Source of the DNA: Herbaspirillum seropedicae
GTDB lineage: Bacteria > Pseudomonadota > Gammaproteobacteria > Burkholderiales > Burkholderiaceae_D
Reading direction: 5' to 3'
Assembly (NCBI RefSeq): GCF_001040945.1
Contig: NZ_CP011930.1
Coordinates: forward strand, 3,901,021-3,965,020
DNA length: 64,000 nucleotides
The notes beneath the pieces were generated by a model. It searched no databases and was not told the DNA's origin. It saw only the letters and a list, made by a program, of their open reading frames with translations. How positions within the stretch are numbered: position 1 is the stretch's first letter; each line of letters opens with the position of its first letter. Positions 9,086 through 19,401 of the stretch are shown piece by piece. The position numbers and the translations under genes are program-made.

Positions 9086-10495
9086 TCACTGCCCGTCCTC
9101 GGACTGCTCCTTGTTGATCTCGGCGAACTTGGCCGCCATGGTCGGATTGCCCCGCGTCAAGCGCTTGATGGTCACATCCTGCGCCTTGTCATTGGCCAGG
9201 CGCAGGTTGCGGTCGGTGCCCAGCAAGGCTTCCTTGGTCTTCTGCAAGTGGTCGATGGACTTGTCGATCTCGTCGATGGCGGTCTGGAAGCGGCGCGAGG
9301 CCAGGTCGTAGTTCTTGGCGAAGGCCGCCTTGAAGGTGTCCAGCTCGGATTCGAAGTTGGTGATGTCGATGTTCTGCGCCTTCACCAGCGCCAGTTCGTT
9401 CTTGTATTTCAGGGAATTGAGCGCGGCATTCCTCAGCAGCGTGATGATGGGAATGAAGAACTGCGGGCGCACCACGTACATCTTGGGATAGCGATGGAAG
9501 ACATCGACGATTCCCGTGTTGTAGAGCTCACTGTCCGGCTCCAGCATCGAGACCAGGACGGCGTATTCACAGCCCTTTTCCTGGCGGTCCTTGTCCAGCT
9601 CCTTCAGGAAATCTTCGTTGCGGTTCTTGGTGGCGGTGCGATCGCTCTCGTTCTTCATCTCGAACATAATGGAGACGATCTCGGTGCCGCCTTCATCCGT
9701 ATCGCGGAAGATGTAGTCGCCCTTGCTGCCGCTGCGGGCGTCATTGTCCTTCTCGAAATAGGCGCGCGGAAAGGCGGTGGCGCGGATGCGGTTGAATTCG
9801 GTCTCGCAGTGCTGCTCCAGGGTTTCGCCGACCATCTTGGTGGAGAGCCGCGCCTTCATGTCGCGCAGGCGCTCGATCATGTCTTCGCGATCCTTCAACT
9901 GGGTTTCGTACTTGTCCTTCAGGGATTGCTCGGCCAGCTGCTTTTCCAGCTCGGAGCGCATGAGGCTGCTCTTGAGCTCGTCGCGCTCCTTCTCCACCGC
10001 ACCGACGGCTTCGTTGACGGCCAGCTTCTGGGACAGTGCAATGGATTCCATGCGCGCCTTGAGGGTCTGGATTTCGGCGTCCTTGTCGCTGACGGTCTGC
10101 TGCAATTGCTGCGCCAGGCGCGCTTCGGCCAGTTGCAGGTCAGCTTGTTTTTCCTTCCGGGCCTGCTCCAGGTCGTAGGCCAGCTTGTCGCGCTCGCGCT
10201 CCACCTGGGCCATGGCTTCGGCCACCGCCATCTTCTGGGCCAGCTCGCCGGCTTCGAGCCTCGATTTCAGTTCCTGGATCTCGGCATCACGGGCCGCCGC
10301 GGCCTTCTGCAACTCCGCCTCGGCCTTGGCGCGGGCCAGTTCGATGGCGTTGCGCTTGTCCTGCTCGGCCAGTTCCAGGCGCTCGTGCAATTGCTGCTCG
10401 AAGGCGCTGTCGCGGACTTGCGCGAGGATGTCGGCGTAACCGGCTTCATCGATCTTGAAGGCTTTGTTGCAGTAGGGGCAGATGATGTCGTGCAT
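9086..10495 (-). CDS. DUF2130 coiled-coil protein with possible nuclease-like core
   Basis: A 469-residue protein that begins [15 protein letters not shown], a half zinc-ribbon (Cys-x-x-Cys). It runs through a long Gln/Glu/Lys/Ala-rich coiled coil at about residues 20-230 and ends in the conserved DUF2130 domain. In that domain KGDYIF (about 257-262) and IMFEMKNES (about 276-284) look like the D...ExK core of the PD-(D/E)xK nuclease superfamily. That reading is mine, and the family has no established function that I know. It converges with the PAAR gene (40-base gap), so it is probably not part of the T6SS cassette. Confidence 0.8.
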   Translation of the reverse strand: MHDIICPYCNKAFKIDEAGYADILAQVRDSAFEQQLHERLELAEQDKRNAIELARAKAEAELQKAAAARDAEIQELKSRLEAGELAQKMAVAEAMAQVERERDKLAYDLEQARKEKQADLQLAEARLAQQLQQTVSDKDAEIQTLKARMESIALSQKLAVNEAVGAVEKERDELKSSLMRSELEKQLAEQSLKDKYETQLKDREDMIERLRDMKARLSTKMVGETLEQHCETEFNRIRATAFPRAYFEKDNDARSGSKGDYIFRDTDEGGTEIVSIMFEMKNESDRTATKNRNEDFLKELDKDRQEKGCEYAVLVSMLEPDSELYNTGIVDVFHRYPKMYVVRPQFFIPIITLLRNAALNSLKYKNELALVKAQNIDITNFESELDTFKAAFAKNYDLASRRFQTAIDEIDKSIDHLQKTKEALLGTDRNLRLANDKAQDVTIKRLTRGNPTMAAKFAEINKEQSEDGQ

Positions 10496-10652
10496 GAGTA
10501 GTCGAAATCCTGATGGGCGGGTGAGCGGTGCTGGCTAAAAGAAAGACGACAATGCGGTCAGCGGAAAAATGGGATCGGAAACGGGCATGCGACCAGACTG
10601 CATCGCGCTTCATTCATCCGATCGTCGATTCAGCAAGCAGTTGGCTCATTCA

Positions 10653-10973
10653 CTATTGTGCGAAGACTTCTTGCAGCGCTTCCAATGTATGCGCAAGGGT
10701 CTTGTCGGTTACGCGACCGAGTTTCTTGACCAACCGCTCTTTGTCGAGCGTGCGCATCTGATCCAACACGATGAGCCCTTTTTTCTTCTCAAACGTGATG
10801 GGAACTCGATACGGTGCGGGCTTACTGCCTGTGGTCATCGGAACGACAATCACCGTGCGCAGATAATCATGCATCTCTGCCGGCGAGACAACAACGCATG
10901 GCCTGGTTTTATTGATTTCGCTACCCACTGTTGGGTCGAGCGCAGCCAACCAGATTTCTCCGCGCCTCACCAT
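10653..10973 (-). CDS. mazF: MazF/PemK-type mRNA interferase toxin
   Basis: A 106-residue protein with the PemK/MazF fold signature: RRGEIWLAALDPTVGSEINKTRPCVVVSP at the N-terminus, then TVIVVPMTTGSKPAPYRVPI and LDQMRTLDKERLVKKLG. Members are endoribonucleases that cleave mRNA at short sequences and are held inactive by a cognate antitoxin. The KTRPCVVV segment contains the conserved Arg used in catalysis. Its start overlaps the end of the antitoxin gene by seven bases, the usual translationally coupled arrangement. Confidence 0.9.
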   Translation of the reverse strand: MVRRGEIWLAALDPTVGSEINKTRPCVVVSPAEMHDYLRTVIVVPMTTGSKPAPYRVPITFEKKKGLIVLDQMRTLDKERLVKKLGRVTDKTLAHTLEALQEVFAQ

Positions 10974-11221
10974 TCCAAGTCCTTGTCACCATCGTTTGCA
11001 AACTCAGGCCAGACAAGGGCGTCATCGTGCGCAGCCGCAATTTTCTGACTCGCTTGAGCCCAACCCTCTCGCGGGCGCTTTTCCAACTTGCGGATCACGA
11101 TCTTGTCGTCTTCAACGTCAATATCGATATCCTCATCGACAAGCATTCCGATCTTGGCCAGAAATGGCTTGGGAATCAGTACACCTTGCGAGTTACCCAT
11201 TTTGCGGATTGATGTCTTCAT
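10967..11221 (-). CDS. mazE: MazE/AbrB-type antitoxin
   Basis: An 84-residue protein starting MKTSIRKMGNSQGVLIPKPFLAKIGM, a swapped-hairpin AbrB/MazE DNA-binding domain with the MGNSQG motif, followed by an acidic C-terminal tail that would wrap the toxin. I chose the ATG at 11221 because GGTGAG lies a few bases upstream; an upstream in-frame GTG at 11230 overlaps that ribosome site. The gene precedes and overlaps the toxin. Two direct repeats just upstream (11238-11252 and 11270-11284) are candidate autoregulatory operators. Confidence 0.88.
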   Translation of the reverse strand: MKTSIRKMGNSQGVLIPKPFLAKIGMLVDEDIDIDVEDDKIVIRKLEKRPREGWAQASQKIAAAHDDALVWPEFANDGDKDLEW

Positions 11222-11237
11222 TGGTCTCACCGAGTCA

Positions 11238-11284
11238 ATACAATGTTGTTACTTCAAATAGCCACGTCCATACAATGTTATTAC
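11238..11284 (-). promoter_or_regulatory. Two direct repeats upstream of the mazEF operon
   Basis: ATACAATGTTGTTAC (11238-11252) and ATACAATGTTATTAC (11270-11284) match at 14 of 15 bases and are spaced 32 bases start to start, about three helical turns. They lie 17 to 63 bases before the antitoxin ATG. MazE-type antitoxins usually repress their own operon through upstream sites, so these are the natural operator candidates. Confidence 0.5.
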
Positions 11285-11492
11285 AACGTAGGTGAAACAT
11301 CTATCACTGAAATACATCAGCAAACATATATATCTCATAAAGTCTTTGAATCGAGTGAGCCATCATAACCATGATCAGGTGCTTCTGGCGCTGAGAGACC
11401 GTGGGCGATGAAGCGTGGTGCAAGTGCGGGCTGCTTCAGCCAGCGATGGAGGGTGGGGGAGACGCAGGGGGGAGATCCGTAGCGCCAATGCG
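11285..11492. other. AT-rich intergenic stretch, no gene seen
   Basis: Between the mazEF operator repeats and the tRNA terminator. The left part is locally AT-rich (around 11300-11345) in an otherwise GC-rich region. I found no convincing reading frame or RNA here. An ORF overlapping the tRNA on the minus strand is spurious. Confidence 0.4.
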
Positions 11493-11517
11493 AAAAGCCC
11501 GCACAAGGCGGGCTTTT
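11493..11517 (-). terminator. Intrinsic terminator after tRNA-Val
   Basis: A 10-bp perfect stem, AAAAGCCCGC (11493-11502) with GCGGGCTTTT (11508-11517) and a 5-base loop. Read on the minus strand it lies nine bases beyond the tRNA CCA end and the stem ends in a T run. Confidence 0.75.
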
Positions 11518-11525
11518 CTGAATTT

Positions 11526-11600
11526 TGGTGGAAAGTGCAAGGTTTGAACTTGCGACCCCTGCAGTGTGAATGCAGTGCTCTACCACTGAGCTAACCTTCC
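11526..11600 (-). tRNA. tRNA-Val(CAC), CCA encoded
   Basis: The minus strand folds as a full cloverleaf: acceptor GGAAGGT with ACTTTCC, D-arm GCTC/GAGC, anticodon stem CTGCA/TGCAG around loop TTCACAC (anticodon CAC, reading GUG), T-arm GCAAG/CTTGC with TTCAAAC, and an encoded CCA. It lies downstream of dnaQ on the same strand and is followed by an intrinsic terminator. Confidence 0.95.
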
Positions 11601-11747
11601 ATACCTGACTGGCTTTTTGCTGCAGCGCCAATCGAGAAGCGAGATTATGCCAATGTTTTTCGTCCTGCGCAAGTGCTTCGTAAATAATTCTTCATTTTTA
11701 TCGAAAGCGCTGCCGTACGACGACAAAGACCCCAGCGCTGCGCCGTT

Positions 11748-12482
11748 TCACGCTGCCTCTGCAGTCGCCTCCGGCGGCGGCGGTTCGAAACGCCAGACGC
11801 AGCTGCCGCGGGCTTCCTTGTCGAGCTGGTTCAGCACATCTTCATGCAGACCCAGCTCTTCCTCGCTGGCCGCCACCACGATCACCTCGGCCAGCGGCGC
11901 CAGCTCCAGCTTGCCCTCGCCTTCACTGACATCTTCCTCCGCGCCCAGATCCATGGTCAGGGAATTCTGACCACGGGTCATGGAGAGATAGACTTCGGCC
12001 AGCAACTCCGCATCCAGCAGCGCGCCGTGCAGGACGCGGTGGGCGTTGGAAATGCCATAGCGGTCGCACAGCGCATCGAGCGAATTGCGCCGGCCAGGGT
12101 GCAGTTCCTTGGCCATCTGCAGCGAGTCCACCACGTCGATCACGTGATCCTTGAAGGGCGGCAGGCCCAGCAAGGCCAGTTCGGCATCGAGGAAGCCGAC
12201 GTCGAAGGGGGCGTTGTGGATGATGATCTGCGCCCCGCGTACATAGTCGAGGAACTCGGCGGCGATCTGCTTGAAGGTGGGCTTGTCGGCCAGGAATTCG
12301 GTGGTCAGGCCGTGGACGGCCAGCGCGCCTTCTTCGGAGTCACGCTCGGGGTTGATGTAGAAATGCAGGTTCTTGCCCGACAACTGGCGGTTGAGCACTT
12401 CCACGCAACCGATTTCCAGGATGCGGTTGCCGTTGCGTGGCGAAAGGCCCGTGGTTTCGGTATCGAGGATGATCTGACGCAT
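11748..12482 (-). CDS. dnaQ: DNA polymerase III epsilon subunit (proofreading exonuclease)
   Basis: A 244-residue 3'-5' exonuclease of the DEDDh family. ExoI is DTETTGL (residues 6-12), ExoII is IIHNAPFDVGFLD (about 95-107), and ExoIII is HRVLHGALLDAELLAEVY (about 155-172). QNSLTM after the exonuclease domain matches the position of the beta-clamp motif QTSMAF in the E. coli protein, and the C-terminal tail should bind the alpha subunit. I chose the ATG at 12482 because AGGAG lies just upstream and MRQIILDTETTGL matches the family start. The open frame continues 89 codons upstream, over the rnhA-dnaQ spacer into rnhA, but that extension is unlikely. It is downstream of rnhA on the same strand. 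Confidence 0.95.
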   Translation of the reverse strand: MRQIILDTETTGLSPRNGNRILEIGCVEVLNRQLSGKNLHFYINPERDSEEGALAVHGLTTEFLADKPTFKQIAAEFLDYVRGAQIIIHNAPFDVGFLDAELALLGLPPFKDHVIDVVDSLQMAKELHPGRRNSLDALCDRYGISNAHRVLHGALLDAELLAEVYLSMTRGQNSLTMDLGAEEDVSEGEGKLELAPLAEVIVVAASEEELGLHEDVLNQLDKEARGSCVWRFEPPPPEATAEAA

Positions 12483-12553
12483 GTTTGCTCCTGCTGATGC
12501 TGTTGCTTGTGCTGATACGGGGGACTGCTGCGGATGGAACGACGGACGTGTCT

Positions 12554-12985
12554 TTAAATACTTTCCACGCCGCGATTGGCCAACTGGTCGGCGCGCTCGT
12601 TGCCGGCGTGGCCGTTGTGACCGCGCACCCAGCGCCACTCTACCTGATGCTGCTGCTGGGCGGCGTCCAGCGCCTGCCAGAGGTCGGCATTCTTGACCGG
12701 CTCCTTGCTGGCGGTCTTCCAGCCACGGGCCTTCCAGCCGTGGATCCACTCGCTGATGCCCTTCTGCACATACTGGCTGTCGGTATGCACCACCACTTCG
12801 CAGGGGCGCTTGAGGGCATTGAGGGCCTGAATCACCGCCATCAGTTCCATGCGGTTGTTGGTGGTGTTGGGCTCGCCGCCGAAGATTTCCTTTTCCTTGC
12901 CGCCGGCTACCAGCAAAGCGCCCCAGCCGCCACGGCCAGGGTTGCCCTTGCAGGCGCCATCGGAATAAATCTCTACTTTGTCCAT
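12554..12985 (-). CDS. rnhA: Ribonuclease HI
   Basis: A 143-residue RNase HI that degrades the RNA strand of RNA-DNA hybrids. All catalytic acids are present: D9 ([11 protein letters not shown]), E47 (NNRMELMA), D69 (HTDSQYV), with H123 ([13 protein letters not shown]) and D133. I start at the ATG at 12985 ([10 protein letters not shown]); an upstream TTG at 12994 is possible but unneeded. The order methyltransferase-rnhA-dnaQ, with gloB and mltD on the other strand, is the same as in enteric bacteria. Confidence 0.96.
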   Translation of the reverse strand: MDKVEIYSDGACKGNPGRGGWGALLVAGGKEKEIFGGEPNTTNNRMELMAVIQALNALKRPCEVVVHTDSQYVQKGISEWIHGWKARGWKTASKEPVKNADLWQALDAAQQQHQVEWRWVRGHNGHAGNERADQLANRGVESI

Positions 12986-13085
12986 GCTCTTCAATCTATC
13001 TGCACTATTTGCTTACAGGCTCGGGTGGCCGGGCCGCGATGATACCTGATCGCGCCGCCCTGCTCCCGGTTTGTTCAGTCGATCT

Positions 13086-13880
13086 TCAGTCGGTCTTGTG
13101 GATGCGGTTGGTCACTGGCACGCCACGCGGCGCCTTCACTTTCTGGCGCTGCAGGGCCGGGCCGATCAGGCGCATGCCGGGCACGCGCTTGATGGCCTGC
13201 ACGATGTAGACCGCGCCCAGATAGGGCCACCAGCGGTCGCCGGCCTTTTCCATGAAGCCGAAACGGTCCAGCCATTGCGTGGTCTCGCAGGGCGGCGCAT
13301 AGCAGCCGAAGTGGCCGCGATTGACTTCCATGTTCAGCAGCTTCAACCAGTCCTTCAGGCGCGGCAGGCGGATGAATTCGCCATCCTGCGGCAGGAAGTG
13401 CGCGCCGGTCAGCCGGCCGGCGACCTGCCGCACGCCCCACAGGCTGCTGGGATTGAAGCCGCAGATGATGACCTGGCCTTCCGGGATCAGCACGCGCTCG
13501 ACCTCGCGCAGCACCTGGTGCGGCTCGGCAGCAAACTCCAGCACGTGCGGCAGCACTACCAGGTCCAGGCTCTGGGTGGCAAAGGGCAATTCACCAAAGT
13601 CGGGGATCACCACCTGCGGGATCTCCAGCTCGGACTGGCCCTCTTCGGGCATGCTCTTGTCGGCCAGCCAGCGGTAGGGCATGCGGTTGGCCTGCAAGGC
13701 GTGGATCTGGGGCGAGCCGATCTGCACGGCGTTGAAACCGAAGATGTCGGCGGTCAGCGCATTGAGGTGACGCTGCTCCCATTGGCGCAGGTAATTGCCG
13801 GTGGGCGTCTGCAACCAGGCCGCGAGGTCTATAATTTCCGCGTTGCTAGCGTTTTCAGCAAGTTCAGCCTTGTCAGCCAT
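13086..13880 (-). CDS. SAM-dependent class I methyltransferase (YafS-like position)
   Basis: A 264-residue protein with a methyltransferase core. [48 protein letters not shown] contains the conserved acidic/hydrophobic strand and post-motif regions of Methyltransf_11-type enzymes. A canonical glycine-rich motif I is degenerate here, so substrate and even activity are uncertain. It starts 17 bases from the divergent gloB gene, so each promoter must lie inside the neighbouring gene. The same position between gloB and rnhA is occupied by yafS in E. coli, whose substrate is unknown to me. Confidence 0.82.
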   Translation of the reverse strand: MADKAELAENASNAEIIDLAAWLQTPTGNYLRQWEQRHLNALTADIFGFNAVQIGSPQIHALQANRMPYRWLADKSMPEEGQSELEIPQVVIPDFGELPFATQSLDLVVLPHVLEFAAEPHQVLREVERVLIPEGQVIICGFNPSSLWGVRQVAGRLTGAHFLPQDGEFIRLPRLKDWLKLLNMEVNRGHFGCYAPPCETTQWLDRFGFMEKAGDRWWPYLGAVYIVQAIKRVPGMRLIGPALQRQKVKAPRGVPVTNRIHKTD

Positions 13881-13897
13881 CTCTTCTTTCGCGCCTC

Positions 13898-14737
13898 ATG
13901 ACCCAGCCAGCCAAGCCAGCCCAACCGGATCAGAAAACTTCATTGGACGTCCTGGCCGTACCGGCGTTCGACGACAACTACCTATGGATCATCCACGACG
14001 GGCGCTACGCTGCCGTGGTCGATCCCGGTGACGCCGTGCCTGTACTGGCCGCATTACAGGCCGAGGGCCTGACACTGGCCGCTATTCTACTGACTCATCA
14101 TCACGCTGACCACGTCGGCGGCGTGGTCGAACTGGCAAGACAGGCCGCCAGCGATACATTCCCCATCATCCCGGTCTACGGGCCTGCCCGTGAGCAATCC
14201 CGCATCAAGGGGATGACAGTCCCGCTGCACGGGAATGACCAGGTGGATATTGCCGTGCTGGGCCTGCGTCTGGAAGTCATCGAAGTGCCCGGCCATACGA
14301 TGGGCCATATCGCCTACCATGCGCCCGAGCAAGCCATGCTCTTCTGTGGCGACACCCTCTTTGCCGGTGGATGCGGCCGGCTCTTCGAAGGAACGCCGCA
14401 GCAGATGGTGGATTCGCTGAGCCGGCTGGCCAGCCTGCCGGGGCAGACCGCGGTCTACTGCGCTCATGAATACACGCTCTCCAACCTGAAATTTGCTGCT
14501 GAGGTGGAGCCCGGCAATGCCGAGCTGCACGCGCGGATCACCCGGGAGCGCGCGCGCCGGGAACGCGGAGAACCGACGGTGCCGACCAGCATCGCGCTGG
14601 AGCGCCAGACCAATCCCTTCCTGCGCGCAACCGAAAAGGAAATCCTGGATTCGTTACAGAAAGCAGGACGTTTGAAGGAGTTGGACGAAGTTAGCAGCTT
14701 CGCGGCACTGCGCGAATGGAAGAATAGCTACAAATAA
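13898..14737 (+). CDS. gloB: Hydroxyacylglutathione hydrolase (glyoxalase II)
   Basis: A 279-residue metallo-beta-lactamase-fold enzyme that hydrolyses S-D-lactoylglutathione to D-lactate and glutathione in methylglyoxal detoxification. The binuclear metal site is complete: THHHADH (66-72), [26 protein letters not shown] and [13 protein letters not shown]. The C-terminal helical domain with [12 protein letters not shown], used for glutathione binding, is present. It is divergent from the methyltransferase gene and followed by mltD after 338 bases. Confidence 0.95.
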   Translation: MTQPAKPAQPDQKTSLDVLAVPAFDDNYLWIIHDGRYAAVVDPGDAVPVLAALQAEGLTLAAILLTHHHADHVGGVVELARQAASDTFPIIPVYGPAREQSRIKGMTVPLHGNDQVDIAVLGLRLEVIEVPGHTMGHIAYHAPEQAMLFCGDTLFAGGCGRLFEGTPQQMVDSLSRLASLPGQTAVYCAHEYTLSNLKFAAEVEPGNAELHARITRERARRERGEPTVPTSIALERQTNPFLRATEKEILDSLQKAGRLKELDEVSSFAALREWKNSYK

Positions 14738-15075
14738 GCCGATGTTATGCGCGACTTAGGGCCAATTCCCTGCCAAATCAAGGACTTGCCTTTGTAACAG
14801 CGCCAATTTTTACTTGACTGCGGAAAAGGGTCTTCCGTACACTCCTCCAATTCCCCAAATCGGGCGCCAGTGGTTTTACGTTTTTTTACGAACTGGTGTC
14901 CTCTACGCGCCACGCCGGGGAAACCCGCTGCTTCCGCCCTTGCATCAGCCTCGACCTGCACGCGCCCGCGACCGCATTCCGGTCGGCCGCAGACCAGAGG
15001 TGACGAGCTTCATCACAGCTCTGCCACGGAAGCGCCGCACGCTAACTTTTGCCTCTGGCACAGGATATCGCCCAC
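14738..15075 (+). other. Long leader region of mltD
   Basis: 338 bases between gloB and mltD without a believable gene. It contains a candidate sigma-70 promoter (14814-14843), which would leave an untranslated leader of about 225 bases. Overlapping ORFs here lack ribosome sites and family resemblance. Confidence 0.5.
14814..14843 (+). promoter_or_regulatory. Candidate sigma-70 promoter for mltD
   Basis: TTGACT (14814-14819) and TACACT (14838-14843) separated by 18 bases. Transcription would begin near 14850, far upstream of the mltD ATG at 15076. Confidence 0.45.
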
Positions 15076-16605
15076 ATGCAGCGTACTTTGAAACAACTCG
15101 CCATTGCCGCCCTGTTCTGCGCTGGTGCCCCGCTGCTCTCCTACGCCAACGATATCTCGATCTACCCCGCCCCCTTCAATGCGATCAATCCCGAACTGGC
15201 TGGCAATGCCCTGCCGGGGATGAATGACATCGACATCTGGACGCGCATCCGCAAGGGCTTCGGGATTCCGGATCTGGACAATTCGCTGGTGGAGAGCCAG
15301 ACCCAGTGGTACAGCTCCCGCCCTGACTACATCCAGCGCACCACGGTGCGCGCCTCGCGCTACCTGTTCCACGTCGTGCAGGAACTGGAAAAGCGCGGCA
15401 TGCCCACCGAACTGGCGCTGCTGCCCTTCATCGAGTCGGCCTTCAATCCGGAAGCGCTGTCCACCGCCAAGGCAGCCGGCATGTGGCAGTTCATCCCCTC
15501 CACCGGGCGCGACTACAACCTCAAGCAGAACATGTTCACCGACGAGCGCCGCGATGTGCTGGCCTCGACGGACGCGGCGCTGACCTACCTGCAGAAGCTC
15601 TACGGCATGTTCGGCGACTGGCAGCTGGCGCTGGCGGCCTACAACTGGGGCGAAGGCTCGGTGCAGCGCGCCGTCAACCGCAACCTCGCGGCCGGCATGC
15701 CGATCGACTTCAATACACTGTCGGCGCAGATGCCCAACGAGACACGTAACTACGTGCCCAAGCTGCAGGCGGTCAAGAACATCATCGCCAACCCGGCTGC
15801 CTTCGACATCGCCCTGCCCAAGGTGGACAACCAGCCCTACTTCGTCACCATCGGCAAGACCCGCAACATCGACGTGAAGGTCGCGGCGCAACTGGCCGAG
15901 CTGTCGCTGGACGAGTTCAAGGCCTTGAACCCGCAATTCAACCGCCCGGTCATCATCGGCGGCGAAGACACCAAGATCCTGCTGCCGGAAAGCAATGCCG
16001 AGAAGTTCAAGGCCAACATGTCCAAGTGGACGCAGGCCTTCTCGACCTGGACCGCACACACCGTCTCCAGCGCGCGCGAGCGCATCGAGACCATCGCCAG
16101 CAAGTTCGGCACCACCCCGGAAGTGATCCGCAGCGTAAACCAGATCCCGCCGCGCATGGTCTTGAAGGCCGGCTCCACCATCCTGGTGCCCAAGACGGAA
16201 GAGACCGCCGCGCTCGATACCGACCTGACGCCCGAAATCGCCGACAACGCCCGCCTGGCCATCGCCCCGGACGTGCCGGAAACCCGCCGCATCTATGTGA
16301 AGGCCGGCAAGCGCGACACCCTGGCCGGGATCGCCAGCCGCTATCGCGTGACCGTGGCGCAGATCAAGGAATGGAATGGACTCAAGCGCGACACCCTGGC
16401 TGCTGGCCAGAGCCTGCAATTGCAGGTCCCCAATGTCGCCGGCCACGCCACTACGCGGGTAGCCTCCCATCATCGTGCCGCGCCGGCGCGCCGCCAGGTC
16501 GCCTCAGCCAAGGCGCCGGTGCGCAAGGCTGCGCCGGCCCCGGCGCGCAAGGTCGCCGGCAAGCCCTTGACGCTGGCCTCGGGCAACGACGCACGCAAGC
16601 AATAA
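15076..16605 (+). CDS. mltD: Membrane-bound lytic murein transglycosylase D with LysM repeats
   Basis: A 509-residue secreted enzyme that cleaves peptidoglycan glycan strands to form 1,6-anhydromuropeptides. I start at the ATG at 15076 because it gives a clean signal peptide (MQRTLKQLAIAALFCAGAP, cleavage after SYA). The SLT catalytic domain has the Glu in LLPFIESAFNPEA (about residue 120), then AAGMWQFIPSTG and LALAAYNWGEGSV. Two LysM peptidoglycan-binding repeats follow (about 328-372 and 406-452), and a basic Ala/Pro/Lys tail ends the protein. No lipobox is seen, so unlike E. coli MltD it may not be a lipoprotein. Confidence 0.92.
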   Translation: MQRTLKQLAIAALFCAGAPLLSYANDISIYPAPFNAINPELAGNALPGMNDIDIWTRIRKGFGIPDLDNSLVESQTQWYSSRPDYIQRTTVRASRYLFHVVQELEKRGMPTELALLPFIESAFNPEALSTAKAAGMWQFIPSTGRDYNLKQNMFTDERRDVLASTDAALTYLQKLYGMFGDWQLALAAYNWGEGSVQRAVNRNLAAGMPIDFNTLSAQMPNETRNYVPKLQAVKNIIANPAAFDIALPKVDNQPYFVTIGKTRNIDVKVAAQLAELSLDEFKALNPQFNRPVIIGGEDTKILLPESNAEKFKANMSKWTQAFSTWTAHTVSSARERIETIASKFGTTPEVIRSVNQIPPRMVLKAGSTILVPKTEETAALDTDLTPEIADNARLAIAPDVPETRRIYVKAGKRDTLAGIASRYRVTVAQIKEWNGLKRDTLAAGQSLQLQVPNVAGHATTRVASHHRAAPARRQVASAKAPVRKAAPAPARKVAGKPLTLASGNDARKQ

Positions 16606-16704
16606 TCCGGAGGAAACCGGAGGAGACCCGGGCGGCCTGACCGCCCAACACAAGAAGACGCGCCTTAAGCACGGAAACAAGAACAACGATTGCAGTCTGC
16701 ATGG

Positions 16705-16748
16705 ACCCGAAGCCCCGGAGCTGATCCGGACTTCGGGTTTTCTTTTTG
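16705..16748 (+). terminator. Intrinsic terminator after mltD
   Basis: Outer stem ACCCGAAG (16705-16712) with CTTCGGGT (16731-16738) plus an inner CCGGA/TCCGG stem, followed by a run of T broken by one C. Strong rho-independent terminator between mltD and the convergent yej operon. Confidence 0.85.
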
Positions 16749-16768
16749 TCCTGCGGCCCGGGCGCGGT

Positions 16769-18354
<1,586 letters not shown>

Positions 18355-18358
<4 letters not shown>

Positions 18359-19401
18359 GCCTTCCTCCGTACATCCAGGGCATTGCGCAGGGCATTGCCG
18401 ATATTGGTCAGCAGCAGCAGGGTCACGGTGAGGACCACGAAGGTGGACAAGGCGATCCACCAGGCATCGAGATTGTTCTTGCCCTGCGCCAGCAATTCAC
18501 CCAGGCTGGGCGTGGACGGCGGCACGCCCAGGCCGAGGAAGTCCAGGCTGGTCAGCGCCAGGATGGCGGCGCTCATGCGGAATGGCAGGAAGGTCACCAC
18601 CGTGGTCATGCTGTTGGGCAGGACGTGACGCCAGATGATGAGGCGATCCGGCAAGCCCATGGCGCGGGCCGCCTGGATGTATTCCAGGTTGCGGTTGCGC
18701 AGGAAATCGGCGCGCACGTAATCCGACAGGCTCATCCAGCCGAACAGCGACAGCAGCACCAGCAGCAGCCCCAGGCTGGGCTGGAAGATCGACGAGAAGA
18801 TGATCAGCAGGTACAGCTCCGGCATGGAGCCCCAGATCTCCAGCAAGCGCTGGGTGAACAGATCGGTACGCCCGGCGAAGTAGCCCTGCACCGCCCCGGC
18901 GGCCACGCCCAGCACCACACCGATGAAGGTCAGCGCCATGCCGAACAGCACCGAGACGCGGAAGCCATAGAGCAGGCGCGCAAACACATCGCGGCCGCGG
19001 TCATCGGTGCCCAGCCAGTTCTCGCTGGAGGGGGCGGCCGGGTTGGGCTGCTTGGCGAAGTAGTTGAGAGTGTTGTAGCCGTAGCGATTGGGCGGATAGA
19101 GGACCCAGTTGCCGTCCTTGCGCAGTTGCGCCTGGATGAAGGGGTCGAGGTAGTCCGCCGGCGAATCGAAATCGCCGCCGAAGCTCTTGTCGGAATAATC
19201 CTGGACGATGGGGAAGATCAGCTTGCCCTGGTAGCGCGCCATCAGGGGCCGGTCATTGGAAATCAGTTCCGCGCCCAGGCTCAGCACGAACAGAAGGGAA
19301 AACAGCCACAGGCTCCAGTAGCCGGCACGGTCAGCGCAAAAGCGCAGCCAGATCCGGCGGCCGGGCGAGATCGAGGGGGCCGGGGAAGTGGTCGTGCTCA
19401 T
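18355..19401 (-). CDS. yejE: Peptide ABC transporter permease
   Basis: A 348-residue inner-membrane permease of the OppC/DppC type with about six membrane spans. An N-terminal OppC_N-like segment (AGYWSLWLFSLLFVLSLGAELI) comes first. The periplasmic region carries a YejE-typical insertion around DYSDKSFGGDFDSPADYLDP. The EAA-like loop YIQAARAMGLPDRLIIWRHVLPNS is intact. The start at 19401 overlaps the yejB stop by four bases. Confidence 0.92.

Noticed and set aside
9032..10501. Plus-strand 489-codon ORF
   Set aside because: It is the exact antisense of the DUF2130 gene, whose CPYC head and coiled coil make the minus strand the coding one.
11335..11631. Minus-strand ORF of 98 codons covering the tRNA
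   Set aside because: It is the translation of tRNA-Val and its terminator, a well-known type of spurious ORF.
15013..16473. Long minus-strand ORF opposite mltD
   Set aside because: Antisense shadow of a GC-rich gene; mltD has a signal peptide, SLT and LysM domains.
16505..16590. Basic Ala/Pro/Lys tail of MltD considered as a frameshifted extension
   Set aside because: The frame is continuous and low-complexity basic tails are common in LysM proteins.
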